DNA of 64,000 nt, taken from contig NZ_FOIB01000008.1 of NCBI RefSeq assembly GCF_900111765.1, positions 466,647 to 530,646 on the forward strand, written 5' to 3'. The stretch comes from Myxococcus fulvus (GTDB taxonomy: Bacteria > Myxococcota > Myxococcia > Myxococcales > Myxococcaceae). The notes beneath the pieces were generated by a model. That model worked only from the letters and a program-made list of their open reading frames with translations, ran no database searches and was not told the DNA's origin. This document shows positions 35,221 to 42,815 of this stretch, piece after piece. A program made the translations under genes and the position numbers. Every line of letters begins with the position of its first letter. Positions within the stretch are counted from its first letter, which is position 1.

Positions 35221-36222
35221 TCAGCCCGTGCCGGGAGGTCCGAGCTCCGCCGGAAGTTGAGCGACCCAGCGTGGCTCTTCGTCGGTCGGCGCTTGCAGGG
35301 TCCCTCCGAGCCGGCGCGTCAGCTCCCGCATCCGGATGAGGGCCTTGGGCGAGGGAGCATCTCCGCCCCGAGTCGTCACGTGAACGCGCCAGCAGCTCGT
35401 GGGCTCCAGCGCCTCGACCTGGAGGGCCATCGTGGTGGCGCGTGTGGACGCGAGCCCTTGCGCCATCGCCCGCATCCAGATCTCCATCTCGAGGCGCGCC
35501 CTCTTCACCAGCAGGGGCCGCTCCGGCAGCGCCAGCGTCACCGTGCACCGCTGCGCGTGTCGCGACGTGGGGCCGAAGGCCGCGTGCAGCAGGGGCCGCA
35601 GGTCCGTGACCTCTCCGCGTCCCAGTCGATGGTCGATGAGCGCCCGTTGGTCCTGCGCGGCGCGCATCATCCGGTCCAGATAGCGCTGCGCCGTCGCGTT
35701 CATCGGCCCCGCGATGCCCTTCATCATCATGTCCAGATAGCCCTTGATGACCATCAAGGGGGTTCGCAGGTCATGGGCGGCGTTTGAGCGGCGCTGCTCC
35801 CATCGCGCCACCTCGCGCTCCAACGCCCTCCGCTGGGCCAGCAGCTTCGTATGACGTGCGTTCGCGGCCGACTCCCGCGCGCGTGCCGCGAGCAGCGTGC
35901 TCCCGAAGGCGGACAGCCGTTCGAGCACCTCGCCGTCCGCGCGCTCGGGCCACACCTTCAACATCCGTCCACCACCGGACATGGGAAGCGGGATGCCCGA
36001 GCCCACGCGCGCCACGCAGACGCGTCCATCGAAGAGCGCCGCGCCGGAGGCCCCCGTCAATCGGAGCGTCTCGCGCAGCAACAACTCCATGCCCGCATGG
36101 GCACCACGGCACAAGGCCCGCTCGGCCACCGCCACGAGCGCTTGTTCCACCCCCGCGTCGACATCCGGGCCGACGCTCCGCCCACTCCGAGCACCCACTT
36201 GCACGCGCAGAGGTATGGGCAC
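35221..36222 (-). CDS. Histidine-kinase-like protein without recognisable ATPase motifs
   Basis: 333 residues from a GTG at 36222 with GGAGG just upstream. A central coiled coil (ANARHTKLLAQRRALEREVARWEQRR) leads to an intact H-box AHDLRTPLMVIKGYLD with H150. The usual N, G1, F and G2 boxes of the ATPase domain are not found in the 180 residues after it; instead there is DRLGRGEVTD-like text and a C-terminal Arg-rich part. The first 90 residues may be a GAF-like or other small domain. It may be a dimerisation and phosphotransfer protein or a pseudo-kinase for the adjacent che operon, which it meets tail to tail. Confidence 0.75.
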   Translation of the reverse strand: MPIPLRVQVGARSGRSVGPDVDAGVEQALVAVAERALCRGAHAGMELLLRETLRLTGASGAALFDGRVCVARVGSGIPLPMSGGGRMLKVWPERADGEVLERLSAFGSTLLAARARESAANARHTKLLAQRRALEREVARWEQRRSNAAHDLRTPLMVIKGYLDMMMKGIAGPMNATAQRYLDRMMRAAQDQRALIDHRLGRGEVTDLRPLLHAAFGPTSRHAQRCTVTLALPERPLLVKRARLEMEIWMRAMAQGLASTRATTMALQVEALEPTSCWRVHVTTRGGDAPSPKALIRMRELTRRLGGTLQAPTDEEPRWVAQLPAELGPPGTG

Positions 36223-36243
36223 GGCACCTCCAGGGCGCAACAC

Positions 36244-36258
36244 TGCCCACGGTGGGCA
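36244..36258. promoter_or_regulatory. Perfect inverted repeat upstream of the kinase-like gene
   Basis: TGCCCAC-G-GTGGGCA, 22 bases before the GTG of the leftward gene; a candidate operator or a small hairpin in its leader. Confidence 0.35.
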
Positions 36259-36376
36259 AAGAAGGCGCCGCCACCCGGCAATCCTTTACCCATGCCCCTC
36301 GGTGACCTCCCGACTTTTTACCGTCCCGCAGGGAGGGATGATCGCCCAAACCCGCTCAACTCCTCGGAGAGCCCCC

Positions 36377-36393
36377 TTGGCCGGACCCTTGCT
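36377..36393 (+). promoter_or_regulatory. Sigma-54 promoter of the heparinase-like gene
   Basis: TTGGCCGGACCCTTGCT matches the -24/-12 consensus (GG and GC exactly 12 bases apart, TTGCT at -12). The expected start lies about 12 bases past the GC, leaving a leader near 22 bases with GGAAGGG before the ATG at 36427. It implies control by an enhancer-binding protein, a common theme in myxobacterial development. Confidence 0.72.
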
Positions 36394-36426
36394 AACGGCC
36401 TCTGCGACGGGCGGCGGAAGGGACTG

Positions 36427-38502
36427 ATGGGGACTCTCGACTACTACGCGGCAATCGCCAGACTGGCTCCGGGGGCCTTGGCCCTCAGCGCCGTGCGGCG
36501 CGTGCAGGGCGTGGCACGGCAGGCACGATACCGACGGCGTGAGCGCACCGATGAGGTGCTGCTGTTGAGCGCGTTCGGCGTGGCTCGCGCGGAGGAGCTG
36601 GCCCAGAAGGCGCTCAACCAACGCGCCTCGCGTGCATGGTGCGAGGTGTCCCAGCGCGAGTCCGTGCTCGCCGCGCTCTCCACGATTCCAGGCGCGCGTG
36701 AGCGTGCCATCGCCCGGGCCCAGGCCGCGCTCCGTCAGGAGTGGGACGTCTTCGGCACGCGCGTCGTCTTCGGTGAAGGCAAGCCGGTGGACTGGTCGCT
36801 CGACGTGCTCAGCGGCCACCGCTATCCGCTGGCGCCCGTGGAGCGCATGCCGCTCCTGTCGAAGGGGAATGATCCGAAGTACCCCTGGGTGATGGGGCGG
36901 CTCGACAGCGTCATCGCGCTGGCGCAGGGCTTCTGGGTGGAGACCTCTCGCCGTGAGCGCTCGCGGCTGGCCTCCGCCTTCGTGATGCAGGTGCTCGACT
37001 TCCTGCAGGCCAATCCCGTGGGGCAGGGCGTCCAGTGGTCCTGTGCCATGGAAGTGGCGCTGCGCGCGGCCAACCTGGCACAGGCCCTGGCCATGTTCGC
37101 CGACGCGCCCGAGGTGCGCCGCGCGGAGTTCCTGGTGCCGCTGCTGGGCTCGCTCGCGGACCACATGTCCTGGGTGGAGGCCCACCTCGAGGACCGGGGC
37201 GCGGTGCCCAACAACCACCTGGTCTCCAACTACGTGGGGCTGCTCGTCGTCGGCCTGCTGTTCCCGGAGCTGCCCGGCGCCTCGCGTCAGGTGGCGCTGG
37301 CGGTGGCCGGCCTGTGCGAGCAGATGTCCGCGCAGGTCCACGTCGAGGGCACCTCCTTCGAGGGCTCCATTCCCTACCACCGTCTCTCGGTGGAGTTGTT
37401 CACCCTGGCGCTCCTGGTGGCGCGGGGCGCGGGCGTGGCGCTGGGCACCGCCTACGAGACGCGGCTCAAGCGCATGTTCCACGCGGTGCGCGCGTGGTCC
37501 TCGGAGACGGGCCTGGCGCCGCAGATTGGCGACAACGACTCCGGCCGCGTCTTCCCGCTGCGAGACCGCGGCGACATGGAGCAGGGCTATCTCGTGGGCC
37601 TGGGCGCGGCGCTCTTCGGAGACGCGGGCCTGGCGGGCGGCGAGCTCCCGGACGAGGCCGCGTGGCTCCTGGGGCACGTGGGCCTGGAGCGCTATCAGCG
37701 CCTGTCACCCGGCGCGGCGCCGCAGTCCATCAGCTTCCCGGAGGGCGGCTTCCACGTGCTGCGTGGCGCGGGCGCCGTCGTCACGGTGAGCGCGGGCAAG
37801 CAGGGCCAGCGCGGGGTGGGCGGTCACAGCCACAACGACAAGCTCTCCTTCGAGCTGCACCTGGGCGGCCGTCCCGTCATCGTCGACCCGGGCACCGGCT
37901 CGTACACGCGCGACCCGGCGATGCGCAACGCGTTCCGCGGCACCGCCGCGCACAACACCGTGCAGGTGGATGGCGCGGAGCAGGCGACGCTCGACAAGGC
38001 CCGGCTGTTCGCGCTGCCCGAAGAGGCCAAAGCGCGCGTGGTGGCCTTCCTTCCTGGCACCACCGTGGACAGATTGCTGGCCCGCCATGATGGTTACCGC
38101 CTGCTGCCGGCTCCGGTCGGCATCGAGCGCACGTTCCGGTTGGACCGGCGCGAGCGCTCGCTGGCGGGGCGGGACTCCTTCATTGGCACGGGGCTTCACG
38201 AAGTCGTTGGACGCTTTCATCTTCCCGATGAGCAGGCCCGGCGGGTGACGCCGGACGCGCAGGTGCTCGCGCGGGCGCGGCGCTCGGTGGAGGGGCCGCT
38301 GGAGTTCTCGCCCGTCGCGGTGGAGCTGGGCCCGGAGGGGGCGCCGCTCGCATGGATTCTGCTGGAAGAGGGCCTGGAGTCGCAGGTGGTGCCCTCGCGC
38401 TATTCGCCCGGCTATGGGCGGGTGGTGCCCGCGGTGACGGTGGAGTTCCGGGGGCAGGTGAAGCCTCCGTCGAGTTTGAAGTGGGTGGTTGTCTTCAGGT
38501 GA
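36427..38502 (+). CDS. Heparinase II/III-like protein
   Basis: 691 residues. The N-terminal 340 residues are the alpha-toroid type (LDSVIALAQGFWVETSRR, WSCAMEVALRAANLAQAL, VEAHLEDRGAVPNNHLVSNYVGLLVVGLLFPELP), and the beta-rich C-terminal half contains the signature GGHSHNDKLSFELHLGGRPVIVDPGTGSYTRDPAMRN and FRGTAAHNTVQVDGAEQ. Family members are polysaccharide lyases of uronic-acid polymers. The ATG at 36427 follows GGAAGGG; longer frames upstream are not supported. No clear signal peptide, so it may act on polymers at the inner membrane or in the cytoplasm. The next gene makes UDP-uronic acids, pointing to synthesis or trimming of a surface polysaccharide. Confidence 0.88.
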   Translation: MGTLDYYAAIARLAPGALALSAVRRVQGVARQARYRRRERTDEVLLLSAFGVARAEELAQKALNQRASRAWCEVSQRESVLAALSTIPGARERAIARAQAALRQEWDVFGTRVVFGEGKPVDWSLDVLSGHRYPLAPVERMPLLSKGNDPKYPWVMGRLDSVIALAQGFWVETSRRERSRLASAFVMQVLDFLQANPVGQGVQWSCAMEVALRAANLAQALAMFADAPEVRRAEFLVPLLGSLADHMSWVEAHLEDRGAVPNNHLVSNYVGLLVVGLLFPELPGASRQVALAVAGLCEQMSAQVHVEGTSFEGSIPYHRLSVELFTLALLVARGAGVALGTAYETRLKRMFHAVRAWSSETGLAPQIGDNDSGRVFPLRDRGDMEQGYLVGLGAALFGDAGLAGGELPDEAAWLLGHVGLERYQRLSPGAAPQSISFPEGGFHVLRGAGAVVTVSAGKQGQRGVGGHSHNDKLSFELHLGGRPVIVDPGTGSYTRDPAMRNAFRGTAAHNTVQVDGAEQATLDKARLFALPEEAKARVVAFLPGTTVDRLLARHDGYRLLPAPVGIERTFRLDRRERSLAGRDSFIGTGLHEVVGRFHLPDEQARRVTPDAQVLARARRSVEGPLEFSPVAVELGPEGAPLAWILLEEGLESQVVPSRYSPGYGRVVPAVTVEFRGQVKPPSSLKWVVVFR

Positions 38503-38560
38503 GTGTTCGGGTCGGGGCGTGACCGCTCAGCGGCACGTCGCATCAGGAGAGGTGAGGACG

Positions 38561-39889
38561 ATGAGGGTGATGGTGGGCAGCCCGCTGCTGGAGCGCATTC
38601 GTCGGCGGGAGGCGAAGGTCGGTGTGGTGGGGTTGGGGTACGTGGGTCTTCCCCTGGGCATGGCGTTCGCCGAGGCCGGCTTCCCGGTCGTGGGGCTCGA
38701 CGTCGACAAGCGCAAGCTCGACAAGATTGAAAAGGGCGAGAGCTACATCAAGCACATCCCCAGCGCGCCGCTGGCGGAGCTGACGAAGGCGGGCAAGCTG
38801 AAGGCCACCGGGGACTTCTCCCGGTCCAAGGAGCTGGACTGCATCATCATCTGCGTGCCCACGCCGCTGACGGCCTCGCGTGAGCCGGACATGAGCTACA
38901 TCATCCAGACGGGTGAGTCGCTCGCGCCGCACGTGCGCCGCGGTCAGCTCTTCATCCTGGAGTCCACCACGTACCCGGGCACCACCGAGGAGGTGCTCAA
39001 GCCGATTCTGGAGAAGAACGGCCTCAAGGCGGGCGTGGACTTCCACCTGGCCTTCAGCCCCGAGCGCGAGGACCCGGGCAACAAGAACTTCAACACCAAG
39101 ACGATTCCGAAGATCGTCGGTGGCTACTCGCCCGAGTGCTCCGAGGTCGCCGCGGCGCTGTACGGCAGCGCGCTGAAGGAAGTGGTGCCGGTGTCCTCCA
39201 CCCGCGTGGCGGAGCTCGCCAAGCTGCTGGAGAACATCTACCGCTGCGTCAACATCGCCATGGTCAACGAGATGAAGATGCTCTGCGACCGCATGAACGT
39301 GGACGTGTGGGAGGTCATCCAGGCCGCCAGCACCAAGCCCTTCGGCTTCCAGCCGTTCTACCCGGGCCCGGGTCTGGGCGGTCACTGCATCCCCATCGAC
39401 CCGTTCTACCTGACGTGGAAGGCGCGCGAGTACGAGTTCCACACCAAGTTCATCGAGCTGGCCGGCGAGGTGAACTGGCAGATGCCCTACTACGTGGTGC
39501 AGCGCACCATGGAGGCGCTCAACAAGGCGAAGAAGACGCTCAACGGCGCGAAGGTGCTGTGCCTGGGCGCGGCGTACAAGAAGGACATCGACGACATGCG
39601 CGAGAGCCCGTCCCTGCGCATCATGACGCTCCTGGCGGAGAAGGGCGCGGAGCTCTGCTACCACGACCCGTACGTGCCGGAGCTGCACAAGGGCCACGGC
39701 TTCAACATGGAGATGAAGTCCGTCCCGCTCGAGCCGGAGAAGCTCGGCGAGTACGACGCGGTCCTCATCCTCACGGACCACACCAACATCGACTACGCCG
39801 CCGTGGTGGCCAACGCGACGTGTGTGATTGACACGCGCAACGCCACCAAGGGCGTGCCCCAGGGCCGCGAGAAGGTGACGAAGGCGTAA
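38561..39889 (+). CDS. UDP-sugar 6-dehydrogenase (WbpA/UDP-GlcNAc type)
   Basis: 442 residues, 58 bases after the lyase gene, with AGGAGAGG before the ATG. NAD-binding VGVVGLGYVGLPLGMAFAEAGFPVVGLDVD at the start; ESYIKHIP; catalytic GLGGHCIPIDPFY with the nucleophile C276; KKDIDDMRESPSL near the C-terminus. It oxidises the C6 alcohol of a UDP-hexosamine or UDP-hexose to the uronic acid with two NAD. The ESYIKHIP and PFYLTWKAREY blocks are more like the WbpA UDP-GlcNAc group than Ugd. A hairpin follows. Confidence 0.93.
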   Translation: MRVMVGSPLLERIRRREAKVGVVGLGYVGLPLGMAFAEAGFPVVGLDVDKRKLDKIEKGESYIKHIPSAPLAELTKAGKLKATGDFSRSKELDCIIICVPTPLTASREPDMSYIIQTGESLAPHVRRGQLFILESTTYPGTTEEVLKPILEKNGLKAGVDFHLAFSPEREDPGNKNFNTKTIPKIVGGYSPECSEVAAALYGSALKEVVPVSSTRVAELAKLLENIYRCVNIAMVNEMKMLCDRMNVDVWEVIQAASTKPFGFQPFYPGPGLGGHCIPIDPFYLTWKAREYEFHTKFIELAGEVNWQMPYYVVQRTMEALNKAKKTLNGAKVLCLGAAYKKDIDDMRESPSLRIMTLLAEKGAELCYHDPYVPELHKGHGFNMEMKSVPLEPEKLGEYDAVLILTDHTNIDYAAVVANATCVIDTRNATKGVPQGREKVTKA

Positions 39890-39937
39890 GGGAGACGAGC
39901 CAGGGCCCGGAAGCCGACCCTCCGGGCAGGGGTTCGC

Positions 39938-39969
39938 GACTCCAGGTGTCGGGAGGGGCACCTGGAGTC
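39938..39969 (+). terminator. Hairpin after the UDP-sugar dehydrogenase gene
   Basis: Perfect 11-bp stem GACTCCAGGTG / CACCTGGAGTC with a 10-base loop, 48 bases past the stop; no T-run. Confidence 0.6.
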
Positions 39970-40014
39970 AGCGGACCTGCTCGTCTTGCGGGGTGGTTTG
40001 GGTACAGTGGGGGC

Positions 40015-41748
40015 GTGACAGCCCTCACCCGACCCGTTCTCCCCGTGCTTTTGGCCTCGGCCATGTTGCTGGCGGCGGCGCCCGCGCAGACCGACTCGCG
40101 CCAGGTGCTCCTCGACGCCATGTCGAGCGAGCTCTCGCGCAATCAACAACAGCTCAAGCTGCAGAGCCACGAGCCGCCGTACTTCATGAGCTACCAGCTC
40201 AAGGACTACGAGCAGGAGGTCGTGGCCGCGCGCTTTGGCGCCATCTTCATGGACGACGGCTACCGGGAGCGGCGGCTGTACGTCGACGCCCGCGTGGGCG
40301 ACTACGCCTTCGACAGCTCCGTCGCGGAGGGGCTGGAGTTCTCCTTCTCCACCAAGGGCACCAGCTACACGGCGCGCAAGGAGGGGCCGCTGGACGACTC
40401 GCCCCTGGCGCTGCGCACGTCGCTGTGGCTGCTCACCGACGAGAAGTACAAGTCCGCGCTCTTCCAGTTCCTGAAGAAGAAGGGCGAGGACGTGTACTCG
40501 GTGGAGGACCCGAAGCGGCCCGCCTCCTTCACGAAGGAGAAGCCGAGCACCTTCGTCCAGCCGCCGGTGGCCCGTCCGTTCGACCGGGCGCGCTGGCTGA
40601 AGGTGGCGCGCGAGGTGTCCGCGCAGTTCAACGCGCATCCGGAGTTGTTCGACTCGGAGGTGCGCATCACCGCCGACAAGGTGACGCGGCTGTTCGTGTC
40701 CACGGAGGGCACGCGGCTGGTGACGGAGGAGACGCTGTACGGGCTCCACGTCTCCGCGGTGACGCGGGCGCCGGACGGACAGCTGCTGGATGACTCGCGC
40801 GACTTCTACGCGCCCACGGAGGCGGGGCTGCCGGACGACGAGCGCATCCGTCAGTCGGCGGCGAAGGTCATCGAGGAGCTGATGGCGCTGCGGCAGGCGC
40901 CGGCCATCGACCCGTACACGGGCCCGGCCATCCTCGCGCCCGAGGCCTCCGGCGTGCTCTTCCACGAGACGGTGGGCCACCGGTTGGAGGGAGATCGGCA
41001 GGACGGCGACAACGAGGGGAAGACCTTCAAGGGACAGGTGGGCAAGCTGGTGCTGCCCGCGTTCCTGTCCATCCATGATGATCCGTCGCAGCGCGCGCTC
41101 GCGGGGGAGCCGCTCAACGGCTACTACCTCTACGACGAGGAGGGCGTGAAGGGGCAGCGGGTGACGCTGGTGGAGAAGGGCGTGCTGCGCAACTACCTGC
41201 TGGGGCGCCGTCCGGTGGAGGGCTTCCTCCAGTCGAACGGGCACGGTCGCAGCCAGGGCACGCTCAAGCCGGTGGCGCGCATGGCGAACCTCATGGTGGA
41301 GAGCACGCGTCAGGTGAGCGACGAGAAGCTGAAGCAGATGCTCATCGACGAGGCGAAGAAGCAGGGCAAGCCGTACGGCCTCATCATCCGCGACATCACC
41401 GGTGGCAACACGAACACGTCCAGCTACGGCTATCAGGCCTTCAAGGGCGTGCCGCGCATGGTGTACCGGGTGGACGTGAAGACGGGGAAGGAGACGCTGG
41501 TGCGCGGCGTGGAGATCGTCGGCACGCCGCTGTCCGCGGTGAACCGCATCGTCGCCACGGGGCAGAAGCGCGGCATCTTCAACGGCTTCTGCGGCGCGGA
41601 GAGCGGGAACGTGCCGGTGTCCACGGTGGCGCCGGCGGCGCTGCTGCAGGAGATCGAGCTGCAGCGCGCGGTGGAGGGCAAGGACCGTCCGCCCCTCCTC
41701 CCGAGCCCCGCGGCGCAGCAGGCTCCGCCGCCCGCCGCGAAGCCCTGA
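40015..41748 (+). CDS. Exported TldD/PmbA-family protein
   Basis: 577 residues from a GTG. Unlike classical cytoplasmic TldD it starts with a signal-peptide-like stretch (LTRPVLPVLLASAMLLAAAPAQ). The metal site typical of the TldD subunit is present: HETVGHRLEGD near 317, with the following DGDNEGKTFKGQVGKLV. Later blocks FLSIHDDP, GVLRNYLLGRRPV, NGHGRSQG, ITGGNTNTSSYGYQAFKGVPR and CGAESGNVPVS also agree with the family. TldD-TldE act as a protease on unfolded or modified peptides; no TldE partner lies alongside. An envelope role is inferred from the signal sequence. Confidence 0.87.
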   Translation: MTALTRPVLPVLLASAMLLAAAPAQTDSRQVLLDAMSSELSRNQQQLKLQSHEPPYFMSYQLKDYEQEVVAARFGAIFMDDGYRERRLYVDARVGDYAFDSSVAEGLEFSFSTKGTSYTARKEGPLDDSPLALRTSLWLLTDEKYKSALFQFLKKKGEDVYSVEDPKRPASFTKEKPSTFVQPPVARPFDRARWLKVAREVSAQFNAHPELFDSEVRITADKVTRLFVSTEGTRLVTEETLYGLHVSAVTRAPDGQLLDDSRDFYAPTEAGLPDDERIRQSAAKVIEELMALRQAPAIDPYTGPAILAPEASGVLFHETVGHRLEGDRQDGDNEGKTFKGQVGKLVLPAFLSIHDDPSQRALAGEPLNGYYLYDEEGVKGQRVTLVEKGVLRNYLLGRRPVEGFLQSNGHGRSQGTLKPVARMANLMVESTRQVSDEKLKQMLIDEAKKQGKPYGLIIRDITGGNTNTSSYGYQAFKGVPRMVYRVDVKTGKETLVRGVEIVGTPLSAVNRIVATGQKRGIFNGFCGAESGNVPVSTVAPAALLQEIELQRAVEGKDRPPLLPSPAAQQAPPPAAKP

Positions 41749-41865
41749 GTCACGTTCCGGTTCGAGGGGCCAGAAGGGGGGCACGTCGTGCGCAATCCGC
41801 TGCACGAGAGGCGAAGTCCGGCATCACGAGTCCCGTGTCTCGAGGACCTGGGCTCGGGTGCTCGG

Positions 41866-42804
41866 ATGCTCACGGCGTGTCTCCTCCTTCTCGCGAGTCT
41901 CGTGACGGGCGAAGCGGCTGCCGAGCCTGTGTCGACCGGGGACGCGTGGTTGGAGCTGGCGCACGATGACAGGCTCAGCCAGGACGGATTCTGGGAGCTC
42001 GTCTCCGTGGAGTACACGTTGGATGGGCGGACCTTGCCGTCCACGATGTCTCCGGGGTCCGCGGGGCCTCGACACGCGCTGCCGCTCGGGCTGCGCTGGC
42101 TCGACGTGTCGGTGGTGTACGAGGGGCGCTCGTCGGTCTTCTCGTACGTGGATGCGTACCGCTTCGTGATGCGCGGCCGCGTCACCATCGACGCGCGTCC
42201 CGGGGACACGGTGCGGATCACCTCGACGGCCTACGAGCGCGACGGGGTCACCGTGCAGTGGCAGCAGCGCCCGGCCTTCATTCTCCTGGGCCAGCCCCAG
42301 GAGGCCATCGTCGGAATCGAGTACGGGCCCGTGGTGAACACACCGCTCCCCGACGAAGTGGCCGCGCGCGTCGTCGATGAGGTGCTCGCGGAGGCGCGTC
42401 GACTCTCGCCCGAACGTCCCGCCACCGCGTCCATTTCGGAGGCCGTCGCGCCTCCCGTCACGTGCGAGCTCGAGCCCGTCTTCTTCGCCTTCTTCGACAC
42501 CCGGCTCTCGGCGGAAGGGGAGGCCTCGCTGCTGCGCGCCGCGGAGTGTCTCCACCGGGGGCCGCGGCTGCGCGTCCGACTGCGCGGACACGCGGACATC
42601 CTCGGCCCCGAGTCCGTCAACGCCTCGCTGGGCCTGGGCCGCGCACAGTCCGTGGCCGCGAAGCTCCAGGCGCTCGGCATCGAGGGCGCGCGGCTGGTCC
42701 TGGAGACCCAGGGCGCGGACCTGCCTCCGTGCAACGACGGCACCCCGGGATGCATGGCGCGCAGCCGCCGGGTGGAGCTGCTCGTGGAGTCCTCGCCGCC
42801 CTGA
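41866..42804 (+). CDS. OmpA-family domain protein
   Basis: 312 residues from the ATG at 41866, which puts a signal peptide (MLTACLLLLASLVTGEAAA) first; a GTG at 41788 with GGGGGG upstream is an alternative. The first 200 residues are beta-rich and unassigned. Residues about 210-312 form an OmpA C-terminal domain with FFDTRLSAEGEASLLRAAECL, LRGHADILGPESVNASLGLGRAQSVAAKL and ARSRRVEL, which binds peptidoglycan. Likely periplasmic. Its stop lies 11 bases from that of the convergent kinase gene. Confidence 0.85.
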   Translation: MLTACLLLLASLVTGEAAAEPVSTGDAWLELAHDDRLSQDGFWELVSVEYTLDGRTLPSTMSPGSAGPRHALPLGLRWLDVSVVYEGRSSVFSYVDAYRFVMRGRVTIDARPGDTVRITSTAYERDGVTVQWQQRPAFILLGQPQEAIVGIEYGPVVNTPLPDEVAARVVDEVLAEARRLSPERPATASISEAVAPPVTCELEPVFFAFFDTRLSAEGEASLLRAAECLHRGPRLRVRLRGHADILGPESVNASLGLGRAQSVAAKLQALGIEGARLVLETQGADLPPCNDGTPGCMARSRRVELLVESSPP

Positions 42805-42815
42805 TGCTCGGGCCC

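Noticed and set aside
35851..36426. N-terminal extension of the heparinase frame
   Set aside because: Antisense to the kinase-like gene, unlike the family, and upstream of the sigma-54 promoter.
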